Assembly: GCA_028717165.1 (NCBI GenBank)
Contig: JAQUOK010000016.1
Span: 1 to 16,633, forward strand
Direction: 5' to 3'
Origin: Victivallaceae bacterium
GTDB taxonomy: Bacteria; Verrucomicrobiota; Lentisphaeria; Victivallales; Victivallaceae
DNA: 16,633 nucleotides
Shown here: positions 1-8,200 of the stretch, piece after piece
How positions within the stretch are numbered: position 1 is the first letter of the stretch
Layout of the letters: the number at the start of each line of letters is the position of its first letter
Notes under the pieces: generated by a model
Database searches by the model: none
Told to the model about the DNA's origin: nothing
The model's input: only the letters and a program-made list of their open reading frames with translations
Position numbers and translations under genes: made by a program

Positions 1-738
1 TCATTGGCAAAAATCGATCCGGTTTCGGGGCTGGCGGCTCACAGTGCGGTAATCGCCGCCACCCACGACGCGCTCGCCGGCAAAGTCGATGCCCTGGTTA
101 CCGCCCCGATAAATAAAGCTTCCGTCTATGCCGCCGGTATTCCGTTTACCGGACATACCGAGCTGATCGCCGAACTCTGCCGCTGTGACAGCTTTGCGAT
201 GATGCAGTCCGCCGGAAACCTGCGGGTCGCTTTTGTCACGACCCATATTCCTTTGAGCGCCGTCCCCGGCGCCGTTACCGGAGAACGCATCATCGAAGTT
301 GCCTGCCTGCTTGACCACGCCGTCAGGGCGGAAGGCATAAATCACCCGAAACTCGCCGCCGCCGCGCTTAACCCGCACGCCGGCGAAAACGGCTGCATGG
401 GAACGCTGGACAAGGAAGTCATAGTTCCGGCGCTGGAAAAACTGCGGAGCGGCGGCATGGATATCGACGGGCCTTTCCCGCCGGATACCCTTTTCATAGA
501 AAAGATCCGTTCCGCATATGACGGCATTCTGTCCATGTATCACGACCAGGGACATATTCCCTTTAAAATGCTGGCTTTCGACCGCGGCGTAAATTCCACG
601 CTCGGGCTGCCGATAATCAGAACCAGCGTTGATCACGGAACCGCCTTTGAGATCGCCTGGCGGGGAATCGCGGATACCGGCAGCCTGTCTGCGGCAATAA
701 AACTCGCGGCAGGACGCGCAACAAACAAACGGCATTAA
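1..738 (+). CDS. pdxA: PdxA-family 4-phospho-hydroxyacid dehydrogenase, 5' end missing
   Basis: This is the C-terminal three quarters of a PdxA-family NAD-dependent dehydrogenase. The frame is open at base 1, so the TTG at 4 is not a believable start. PdxA oxidises 4-phosphohydroxy-L-threonine in the DXP-dependent pyridoxal phosphate pathway, in the cytoplasm. Visible motifs, numbering the codon at base 4 as 1: VTAPINK (32-38), GHTE (50-53), THIPL (80-84), NPHAGE (123-128), GPFPPDTLF (156-164) and YHDQG (179-183). The histidines at 51, 81, 125 and 180 are spaced 30, 44 and 55 apart, almost exactly like substrate-binding H136 and metal ligands H166, H211 and H266 of E. coli PdxA, so roughly 85 residues are missing. 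The form HDQGHIPFK followed by AFDRGVN also resembles the PdxA2 branch (threonate/erythronate 4-phosphate dehydrogenases), so family is sure but exact substrate is not. The next gene starts 4 bases after the stop. Confidence 0.92.
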   Translation, partial: SLAKIDPVSGLAAHSAVIAATHDALAGKVDALVTAPINKASVYAAGIPFTGHTELIAELCRCDSFAMMQSAGNLRVAFVTTHIPLSAVPGAVTGERIIEVACLLDHAVRAEGINHPKLAAAALNPHAGENGCMGTLDKEVIVPALEKLRSGGMDIDGPFPPDTLFIEKIRSAYDGILSMYHDQGHIPFKMLAFDRGVNSTLGLPIIRTSVDHGTAFEIAWRGIADTGSLSAAIKLAAGRATNKRH

Positions 739-742
739 GACA

Positions 743-2791
743 ATGAACACTCTGAAATACAAATCCATTCTGTTCATCTTTGTGGGCATATTTCTGTATA
801 TTTCCCAGGTGATGCTTTACCGGGAAATAACAGCGAACAGCAACTTCCCTTTCTGCGCGGCAGTCTTTTTCCTTTTGTTTTTCGCGTTATGGACAGCATT
901 CGGAATAACCCTGGCGCCTTTTGAGCGCGTCTGGAAATCCTATTTTCTGTTTCCGCTTATCTGTATTTCCCCGGCAACCCTGCTGAGTCTGATCGCCGTC
1001 CGCGTATTTGCGGCGTGTTACCCGATCGACAACTATTCAACTCTCGCGTTCGTGTCCATGTTCGGCTGTTTTCCCGCCGGAACGCTTTTCGGTATTCTGC
1101 TGGCTTCAGTGCGGCGTTCCGTTTCCCTGCATATCCGGGATCATGTTCTTTTCTGGGGCGCAACCGGCTATCTGGCAACCGGGCTCTTTTTATATCCGCT
1201 TGCCCTGTTCAACATCTTTACGGCCCCGTTTATTTACACGCTAACCGCCAACGTATTCATAATCGCTATTGCCTTGGCCGCGTTCAAGCTCAGGCGGGCG
1301 AGGACAATAAAGTACAGGTTCCTGATTTTCGCGGTAGTTCTCGCGGCTGTTAATTTCGCTCTGTTCCACTCTGAAAAATACGCCGTACGGCAATTTTTCG
1401 CCAACCGTTATCCCGGCTGGCAGTTTATAAAATCATACTTTACCCATCACGGCCGCATATCAGAATTCAGCCGGACTAAAAATTTCATGCTCCTGAAAAA
1501 CGACCGGATTTACCAGCGCATTCCTGATGATTGCGAACTGTATAAAACCACCGCCGTTCCTTTTTCTCTGCAGCCGAATAAAAAAAACCTGCACGTCCTT
1601 GCCGTCAGTCCGCCGTTTTCCCATATTCCGCTGGCGCTGAGTTCCCTCCCTTACGTACGAAAAGTAACCATGCTCGCTCCGGGACGGGATTTCATGCCGC
1701 TGACGCTTCTGCGTTATTTTTCTCCGCAGCCCTCAGCCAAGCTTACGATCATTGATTCCGACCTCGGTGAATACCTCCGGAAAGACCGGAAGTTCGATCT
1801 GATAATCTGGCTGTTTCCGGACCGTCACTTCCTCAATTTCGATTCCCTGCTAAAGCTGTGCGCCGCAAACCTTAAAAAGGACGGAACCCTCGCGCTGCCG
1901 GCCAGTCTGATAATTATAAACGGCGCTCAAACCTCCCTCAAGGAACTTTTCAAAAATAGAATTTCAATTCCCGGCAAATCCCTTGTTTACGCCTTCAGCA
2001 ACTTCCCGCTGTGTCCGAACCTGAATATTCTGGAAAAGCGGCTGGAAAAACTGGACGACCAGGAAAACAAGCTCTTTCCAGCCGGAACGTTTTCCATTCT
2101 CTACTCAATTCCCGGCAACACGCCGGTCCCCGATATTCCGCTTTCGACAAGCTTTTCCGAAAACCTTCTGCTGCAATCTTTCGTCTCCCCCCAAATAAAC
2201 CTGCACCAGTTGCTGGCGGTATTGATCGCCGCAACTTTATACGGCGTTTTACGTTTTTTCCTCTTGCGGCGCAAAAGTTTCCACGCGGCAACCGGGCTTT
2301 TTGAAAACGGTTTGTGCACGATGCTCCTTATGATGCTCCTGACCGCCTCCTATGCGCTGTACGGAGGCGAATTCTATTATGATTTCGGGACAATGCTGGC
2401 GGTCACAAGCGGCGTTCCCGCGGGCATCTTTCTCAGCCGGTTCAAACTGCGGCGCTCCGCCGTAATCCTTTCAATCATTATCATTTTTTTATGTGTTCCG
2501 CATGCTCATGAGCGTTATTCCTTATTCATTCCGTTCACTGCCTATCTCAACTTTTTATGCGGCGGAATAATCGCCGCCAATATTTTCAACCAGAATCCGG
2601 CCGCAGGCCCCAGACTGCAGGCGGTTCATTTCTCGGCGTGCGCCATCGGAGCCGCCTTAATGTTCACTTTGCTGATCATGCGCTTCAACATCGTCAGCGC
2701 CCTCTTCATCGTCTTTTTATTCAGGATCCCGCTGATCTTTTCCAAAATGACCCTGGGTAAACTCGATATCAGGGAGGCGGTCGATGGGTAA
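743..2791 (+). CDS. Polytopic membrane protein with embedded degenerate spermidine-synthase-like domain
   Basis: A 682-residue inner-membrane protein built as membrane block, soluble domain, membrane block. About seven hydrophobic segments lie in residues 8-209 and about six or seven in 487-668. The soluble part (about 225-465) resembles the spermidine synthase fold found in bacterial 'fused MFS/spermidine synthase' proteins: an N-terminal strand set (HGRISEF, LLKNDRIYQ), then a Rossmann-like core with YLRKDRKFDLIIWLFPD (344-360) and NLKKDGTLALP (376-386), matching the family's kYDvIi and LkpgGvla positions. The glycine-rich SAM/decarboxylated-SAM loop is absent; its place is taken by LAVSPPFSH (286-294). 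The start SQVMLYREIT (21-30) also fits the fused family. Known spermidine synthases transfer aminopropyl groups, but this copy is probably not an active transferase; a transport or scaffold role is possible. It follows pdxA by 4 bases without a clear Shine-Dalgarno and overlaps the next gene by 8 bases, so translation is probably coupled. Confidence 0.72.
   Translation: MNTLKYKSILFIFVGIFLYISQVMLYREITANSNFPFCAAVFFLLFFALWTAFGITLAPFERVWKSYFLFPLICISPATLLSLIAVRVFAACYPIDNYSTLAFVSMFGCFPAGTLFGILLASVRRSVSLHIRDHVLFWGATGYLATGLFLYPLALFNIFTAPFIYTLTANVFIIAIALAAFKLRRARTIKYRFLIFAVVLAAVNFALFHSEKYAVRQFFANRYPGWQFIKSYFTHHGRISEFSRTKNFMLLKNDRIYQRIPDDCELYKTTAVPFSLQPNKKNLHVLAVSPPFSHIPLALSSLPYVRKVTMLAPGRDFMPLTLLRYFSPQPSAKLTIIDSDLGEYLRKDRKFDLIIWLFPDRHFLNFDSLLKLCAANLKKDGTLALPASLIIINGAQTSLKELFKNRISIPGKSLVYAFSNFPLCPNLNILEKRLEKLDDQENKLFPAGTFSILYSIPGNTPVPDIPLSTSFSENLLLQSFVSPQINLHQLLAVLIAATLYGVLRFFLLRRKSFHAATGLFENGLCTMLLMMLLTASYALYGGEFYYDFGTMLAVTSGVPAGIFLSRFKLRRSAVILSIIIIFLCVPHAHERYSLFIPFTAYLNFLCGGIIAANIFNQNPAAGPRLQAVHFSACAIGAALMFTLLIMRFNIVSALFIVFLFRIPLIFSKMTLGKLDIREAVDG
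2771..2777 (+). promoter_or_regulatory. Strong ribosome binding site for the SurA-like gene
   Basis: AGGGAGG lies 6 bases before the ATG at 2784, inside the 3' end of the preceding membrane-protein gene. It supports this start and an operon in which the two reading frames overlap by 8 bases. Confidence 0.75.
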
Positions 2792-3776
2792 GTTTTTAAT
2801 TAATTTATGCATGCTTCTGCTGTTCAGCGGATTATGCGGCCAGGAAATGCCGCAGCCGTCCTACCATCTGGAAAAACCATCCGGGCCGCAGGTGGATTCC
2901 ATTCTGGCCTCAGTTAACGGAGAGCCGATCAGCCTGCTGGACGTGATCTATGAAAGTTCATACAGCGAGGCGCGTTTGTACGCGGTTTACTCCAGCAGCG
3001 ATATCTTTCAGGAAATCCAGAAACTGCGCAAGCGGATCCTTGACGAGATTATCGACCGTAAACTGATCCTGCTTGAATACAACGCCAATAAACCTTTTGA
3101 AGTGCCGCGCCAGTATGTTGAAAACCTGATCGATGAACTCGCCATGAATTTCGGGTGCACTAACCGCGCCGAACTGGTGGTCAAAGCCAAAGAAGCCGGA
3201 ACTACAGTCGAGGAGTTGCGGGAAAAAGCCAGGATCCAGGTAATCAATCAAATAATGATTTCCAACTACATATATACCGTCGTTAATCTGACGCCGCGGG
3301 AAATTCATGAATATTATAAAAAAAATGTAAAAGAGTTCTCTTCAGCTCCGCAGGTCAGGCTGCAACTGCTGCTTGTCCGTCATGACCGGGAGGATTTCAA
3401 ACGGATAAAGGCGGAACTTACGGACGCCTTTAAAAATGCCGACGGAAAAATATTTACCGGAATGGTAAGACTCTATTCCAGCGGCCCGGGGGCGATGCGC
3501 GGCGGCGATCTCGGCTGGATAGAGTACGCCGAACTGAGGCCGGAATTCGCGAAAGCCGTAAAAGGCAGGAAAACCGGTGAAATAGTCGGCCCGATAGATA
3601 CGGACGAAGGGATTTATTTTCTGCGTATAAATGAAAGAAAAGGCGCCGTAAAAGCCGAGTTTTCCAGGATGATCCCGGAAATCAAGGGAAAAATAGAGGA
3701 TGAACGCAGAAAAAAAGCTTACGACGCCTATATTGCCAAACTCCGCAAAAAATCCGTTATCCGTTATTTCTTTTAA
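2784..3776 (+). CDS. SurA-like periplasmic chaperone / parvulin-type peptidyl-prolyl isomerase
   Basis: A 330-residue exported protein. Residues 1-20 form a Sec signal peptide (KFLINLCMLLLFSGLCGQ); the cysteine at 18 follows leucine, so it is not a good lipobox. Residues 37-165 fit the SurA N-terminal chaperone region, with the typical opening ILASVNGEPISLLDV and the helix RILDEIIDRKLILLEY. One parvulin (rotamase) domain spans about 186-285, with GGDLGWIEYAELRPEF (240-255) and GEIVGPIDTDEGIYFL (265-280). A final helix (295-325) would pack back onto the chaperone part, as in SurA. Proteins of this class hold unfolded outer-membrane proteins in the periplasm. Two positions usually occupied by histidine in catalytic parvulins, in the first strand (RLQLLLV) and the last strand (GIYFL), are not histidine here, so isomerase activity may be lost, as in the first parvulin domain of E. 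coli SurA. E. coli SurA has two parvulin domains, this has one. It is the last gene of the operon. Confidence 0.87.
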   Translation: MGKFLINLCMLLLFSGLCGQEMPQPSYHLEKPSGPQVDSILASVNGEPISLLDVIYESSYSEARLYAVYSSSDIFQEIQKLRKRILDEIIDRKLILLEYNANKPFEVPRQYVENLIDELAMNFGCTNRAELVVKAKEAGTTVEELREKARIQVINQIMISNYIYTVVNLTPREIHEYYKKNVKEFSSAPQVRLQLLLVRHDREDFKRIKAELTDAFKNADGKIFTGMVRLYSSGPGAMRGGDLGWIEYAELRPEFAKAVKGRKTGEIVGPIDTDEGIYFLRINERKGAVKAEFSRMIPEIKGKIEDERRKKAYDAYIAKLRKKSVIRYFF

Positions 3777-3797
3777 TCAGTTATCAGTTATCAGTTG
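3777..3797. repeat. Short heptamer tandem repeat (CAGTTAT)
   Basis: Two full copies of CAGTTAT and a partial third copy (CAGTT) sit in the 47-base gap between the convergent SurA-like and histidine kinase genes, just after the TAA. The following T-run and the AT-only palindrome TAAAA-N6-TTTTA (3807-3822) might assist termination in both directions, but no GC-rich hairpin is present. Confidence 0.5.
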
Positions 3798-3823
3798 TTT
3801 TTTTATTAAAACGATGATTTTAT

Positions 3824-5008
3824 TCAATTCCATTCTTCCGCTTCCGGGGCGTTCAGAACCCTGATGCGCCGCCCCGGACGCGGGAACTTGATGATAATCG
3901 CGGTTCCCTCCCCTTCCCTCGTATCAAGCCGCATTTCGGCTCCATGGATGCGTAAAACCCTTTCGATAATCATCATTCCCAGGCCGGTTCCGCCTTTTTT
4001 GAAGGATTTGAACGGGTCGAACATACGCTTGAGTTTATCCGCACTGATGCCGCTGCCGCTGTCAATGAACTCCAGAATTACATAGTCATCGTTATAGAAC
4101 CCGTTGACAATTATTTCACCGCCCTGCGGCATGGCCTGGACGGCATTGCGCAAAACATTAAAAAAGGCCTGCTTAAGCTGGGCGCTGTCTCCATATATTT
4201 TAGGCAGAATTTCCGGCCAGTTACATTTGACGGAAATATTCCTGGCCTCGATTTCGGCCTGCATGAATTTCAAAGTCTCAATGATCACAGCCTTTATATC
4301 GAGATCGACCATGGTATTCCCGCCGGGACGGATGGCATGCAGGAACTGGTTTATTATATTGTCGAGGCGCTCGACTTCATTGCGGCAGGCTCTCAACATT
4401 TCCCCGGCTTCCCTGATATCCGGCTGCTCCTCATCCTCATCAAACATGCGGTTCAGCAACTGCAGATTCAGATACAGGCTGTTCAGCGGATTGCCGATTT
4501 CATGCGCCACTTCCCCGGCAAGCATTGAAACGTAATTGGACGTTTCGGTCTCAAACTCCCGCATCGTCCGCTGCCTGGACTCAGTCACGTCCCGCAGGAT
4601 TACCGTGGCGAAACTGCCGTCTTCAGCGTGCGGCACCAGGTAAAACTGCAAACAGCGATGTTCCGGGTACATGATCTCAATTTCCTGTCTGGACATGCGC
4701 GTCCATTCATCGGCGTCCTGTTTGAGGATACTGAACCAGTCGACATTCTGGAGAAACTGCGACAGGCGTACCCGTTCGATATCGTCAGGAAGTCCAAGCA
4801 GTTCAGCCGCCGCCCGGTTATGATAACGGATATGCAGACTCCGGTCCACAACCAGGATCCCTTCCTCAACCGCATTAAAGATCGTTTCAAAAAAACCTTT
4901 TTCCCGTGACAGGTGGAGAATATAGGCCTGCAGGCTGTTCGCGTCTATGCTGTCAACCCGCTCAATAAATCTGTCGAGAAAACTTTCTTTCTTTTTCTTT
5001 AGAATCAT
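3824..5008 (-). CDS. Soluble PAS-domain sensor histidine kinase (NtrB-like)
   Basis: A 394-residue cytoplasmic kinase with no signal peptide or membrane segment. A short N-terminal helix (10-35) leads to a PAS domain (about 38-145; NAVEEGILVVDRSLHIRYHN and later ILRDVTES). HisKA follows, with phospho-acceptor H169 in AGEVAHEIGNPLNSL, the NtrB/PleC-like HEIGNPLN form. The ATPase domain has an N box (AFFNVLRNAVQAM, 281-293), G1 box (DSGSGIS, 316-322), F-box (MFDPF, 329-333) and G2 box (GGTGLGM, 339-345). All catalytic motifs look intact. It would autophosphorylate on H169 and pass phosphate to a response regulator, but none is encoded next to it. It is convergent with the SurA-like gene and divergent from the hybrid kinase. 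No clear Shine-Dalgarno precedes the ATG; instead a palindrome (5025-5042) ends 16 bases upstream. An ATG at 5021 is out of frame and cannot be the start. Confidence 0.9.
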   Translation of the reverse strand: MILKKKKESFLDRFIERVDSIDANSLQAYILHLSREKGFFETIFNAVEEGILVVDRSLHIRYHNRAAAELLGLPDDIERVRLSQFLQNVDWFSILKQDADEWTRMSRQEIEIMYPEHRCLQFYLVPHAEDGSFATVILRDVTESRQRTMREFETETSNYVSMLAGEVAHEIGNPLNSLYLNLQLLNRMFDEDEEQPDIREAGEMLRACRNEVERLDNIINQFLHAIRPGGNTMVDLDIKAVIIETLKFMQAEIEARNISVKCNWPEILPKIYGDSAQLKQAFFNVLRNAVQAMPQGGEIIVNGFYNDDYVILEFIDSGSGISADKLKRMFDPFKSFKKGGTGLGMMIIERVLRIHGAEMRLDTREGEGTAIIIKFPRPGRRIRVLNAPEAEEWN

Positions 5009-5024
5009 AATAACCGTACATGAA

Positions 5025-5042
5025 ATTTACATCTATGTAAAT
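5025..5042. promoter_or_regulatory. Palindrome ATTTAC-N6-GTAAAT before the NtrB-like kinase
   Basis: Perfect 6-base arms around a 6-base centre, close to the start of the - strand kinase. The same arms, similarly placed, occur before the gene at 8783 (8749-8767), so this is a candidate operator. It could also be read on the - strand as a promoter: TTTACA (5041-5036), 17-base spacer, TACGGT (5018-5013), which would begin the transcript at or next to the ATG, giving a nearly leaderless message. Confidence 0.45.
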
Positions 5043-5139
5043 AATGGCACTATTATCTCCAAAATCAAGTTCCGCTGAATATTTTGCCGCAAAACAGGTC
5101 TTGACTTATCCTGTCAAAAAGCAGAAAATTCATCCGAAA

Positions 5140-5175
5140 ACAGTAATTTAATTGTTTTTTTCCCTGAATTACTGT
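5140..5175. promoter_or_regulatory. 9-base inverted repeat overlapping the hybrid kinase promoter
   Basis: ACAGTAATT (5140-5148) and its exact reverse complement AATTACTGT (5167-5175) are separated by 18 bases. The repeat covers the putative -35 and touches the putative -10 of the + strand kinase gene, the usual place for a repressor or autoregulator site. The centre-to-centre spacing of 27 bases is not an integer number of helical turns, so a single stem in RNA is an alternative reading. Confidence 0.45.
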
Positions 5176-5183
5176 AATATAAT
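5152..5183 (+). promoter_or_regulatory. Candidate sigma70-type promoter of the hybrid kinase gene
   Basis: TTGTTT (5152-5157) lies 17 bases before TAATAT (5175-5180), which overlaps a perfect TATAAT (5178-5183). Transcription would begin near 5190, about 45 bases before the preferred start codon at 5237. The surrounding sequence is clearly AT-richer than the coding regions. Confidence 0.5.
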
Positions 5184-5220
5184 CTGTATAGAGTTTTTAT
5201 TTGAAATATTTACGGACACG

Positions 5221-5227
5221 AGAAGGA
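5221..5227 (+). promoter_or_regulatory. Ribosome binding site deciding the hybrid kinase start
   Basis: AGAAGGA lies 9 bases before the ATG at 5237, whereas the upstream in-frame TTG at 5201 has no such sequence and sits only about 20 bases after the -10. This supports ATG 5237 over TTG 5201. Confidence 0.65.
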
Positions 5228-5236
5228 TTTAAGCGT

Positions 5237-8200
5237 ATGGAAATCTTTCATGATTTTATAATCAACTTTTCCCTGTCGATCATATTGTTCTTCGCCTATT
5301 CCAAGGTTTTCAAATATTTTAATGACAAATACTATAAACAACTGCTGAACGGCCTCATCCTGGGCGGAATGAGCATTTTAGTCATGAGCTTTCCGTTTCA
5401 GCTGATACCGGGAGTAATCTTTGATACCAGAGCGATAATACTCAGTATAGGCGGACTGTTCGGGGGCCCGATAACCGCAATTACGGCGACAGTTATGGCG
5501 ATTGCTTATCGTATTTATGAGGGCGGAGCAGGAACCATTATGGGCATATCAATTATTGTCACCTCCGCTTCACTCGGAACCGCTTTTTATTATCTCAGGG
5601 AAAGAAATCCTTCCGTGATGACCAATGTAAATATCTATCTTTTCAGCCTGATCGTTCATATCGCAATGCTTTTCTGTGCCCTGTTGCTGCCGCCGGACGC
5701 CGTATTAAAAGCCGTGCGTCTGCTCGGCATCCTGATCCTTGTCGTCTATCCGTTCATCTCCTTCGCCATCATAAATCTCCTGAGAGAAAAAGAATACGGC
5801 TTATCCCTTGAAGCAACCCTCAATAAAAGTTTGAATGATTATCAGGATATCGTCGATAATTCCTCCAGTGTCATCATGCGCGTCGCTACCGACGGCACGA
5901 TAAGATTCATAAATAATGCCGGGCAGCGGATTTTCGGTTACAGCGAAAAAGAAATCCTCGGTAAAAATATCTACAAAACTCTTATTCCCCTTAATAAAGA
6001 AGAAATCGTCAGTACGGATTCAGTACAGGGCATGACTGACGACCCGCTCAGTTATTCCTGGAGCGAGACTGAAAACCTGCGGAAAGACGGCAGCAGGATC
6101 TGGATTGCGTGGAGCAATAAGCCGATTTGCAACCCAAACGGCGATGTGACGGAAATTTTATCCGTCGGGGTCGACATAACTCAGCAGAAAATGCTGGAAT
6201 TTGAATTGAAAAATCAAAACCGGGAACTCGAACGTCTCCACCGCCGCTATAAATTGGCTGCCAGCACTTCGCAGATAGGCATCTGGGAACTTGATCTGAA
6301 GAACAATAAATTTACCTGGGATGATTGTATGTATACTCTCTACGGCCTGGAGAACCAAAAAACCGAAAACTGTCACGAGGCATGGCTTAAAAGGCTACAC
6401 CCGGATGATCTGGACCAGGTAAAAAATAATTTTCAGCTGATGATCACAGGAGAAAAAGAGTTCGACAGCATAGAATTCAGGATAGTGCGGCCGGACAATA
6501 AAGTCAGAAATATAAAAGCTTTCGCAAAAGTTTTCAGGGACGATGAAGGCAAACCGGCCTCTCTGCTCGGAGTCAGCTACGATATTACCGACCTGATCAA
6601 TATCCGGAAAAGTCTGCAGCAGCGCGAATATGACTACCAGATGCTCTTTGACAACATGACGGTCGGTTTTGCCTACCACAGAATGATTTATGACAAGGAG
6701 GGCAAGCCGTACGATTATGAATTTCTGAAGATCAATCCCGCTTTTGAAAAAATGACCGGGATATCCTCGAAAAGCGCAATCGGGAAAACAGTCAGGGAAG
6801 TACTGCCCGGCGTCGAGGAATACTGGATCGAAGAATACGGGAAAGTGACCGAAACGCAAAAGTCCGTACATTACAAAAACTATTCCCAAAAAATCGGAAA
6901 ATTTTTTGACGTATGGGCTTTTTCTCCCCAAAAAGGCTACTTTGCCGTTATAGTTAACGATATAACCGCCCAAAGGGAGATGGAACGGAGAAGGGATTTT
7001 TCGAACAAAATACTTACCGAATTGAATCATGAGTTCAAAGATGAAAATATCATCAATAAACTGGCAACTATGTTTAAAGATTTTTCAGGAGCGGAGGCAA
7101 TTGGAATAAGGCTCAGAAAAGATGAAATTTTCCCCTATGTGGTAAGTGATTTCAAAGAAAAACCACCGCAAAATCTCTGTCTCTGCCGGCCGGCAGAACA
7201 CGACGGTATCCACCGCGATGCTCAGGGCCAGTTACACTTTGAATGCCTGTGCGGGTCGATATTATCGCAGAAAATCAAAAATTTCGATTCCCCGAACGTT
7301 ACCGCGAAAGGCAGCTTCTGGATAAATGACGTTTCAAATGTAGGTAATTTATGCGCAGCCGGCGACAAAGTCTGCTGCTTAAGCGGCTTTACTTCTCTGG
7401 CCCTCATTCCAATCCTGCACGACGATGTCCCTATAGGATTGATCCAGTTAAGTTATCACGAACCCAACAAAATAACAATTGAACTGATAGAGCTTTTTGA
7501 ATCCATAGGACAAAGCGTAGGCATAGCTTTCGCCCGGCTTAACAACGTTAAAAACCTGGAGGAAGCCCGGGAAAAAGCCGAAAGCGCCGACAAAGCGAAA
7601 AGTGAATTCCTGGCAACCATGTCGCATGAGATCAGTACCCCGCTGAACGGCCTCATCGGTTTTTCAGGCATCGTGGAAAAAATGCTGCGCCGGAGCCGGA
7701 CTTGCGAACAGCGTGACAAGCTCCTTGAATATCTGGAGATAATAAAAACCTGCGGTCAGAATGTAACCGAACTGATAAATGATATTCTGGAACTGGCAAG
7801 CATTAGCGCCGGCGATACGGAAGCCCTGCTCGAGGAATTCTCCCCGGAAGAAATAATCACGGAAAGCAATGAAATCCTGGATTTTAAAGCCAAAGAGAAA
7901 AATATTAATTTAGTTTTTGAACACGCGGACCTCCCGCTGAAGGTGATCGGAGCCAAAAGACAGCTCAAGCAGATATTATTCAACCTGATCGGCAATTCGA
8001 TAAAATTCACAAATAAAGGCAGTGTCAGAGTAAAGGCCGCTTACAGTGACGGCAATCTGCTTATAGAAGTCAAAGATACCGGGATCGGAATACCGCCGGA
8101 TATGAAAGAGAAAATACTGGAACCATTTACCCAGGTTGACCAGTCGTCCACCAGAAAATACCGGGGCACCGGACTGGGTCTGACGATTGTCGCGAGAATA

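Noticed and set aside
1..789. A long reverse-strand reading frame opposite pdxA.
   Set aside because: It lies antisense to a frame with complete PdxA motifs; its product has low-complexity G/R/Q-rich composition and no recognisable domain.
2784..2843. SurA-like protein as a lipoprotein (LFSGLC).
   Set aside because: The residue before the cysteine is leucine; a lipobox needs G, A or S there.
5201..5236. TTG at 5201 as start of the hybrid kinase.
   Set aside because: It has no Shine-Dalgarno, while ATG 5237 has AGAAGGA at suitable distance and begins a normal membrane N-terminus.
6395..7030. A 211-codon reverse-strand frame inside the hybrid kinase.
   Set aside because: It is opposite two clear PAS domains, has no start signal and no recognisable motif; a coding-strand shadow.
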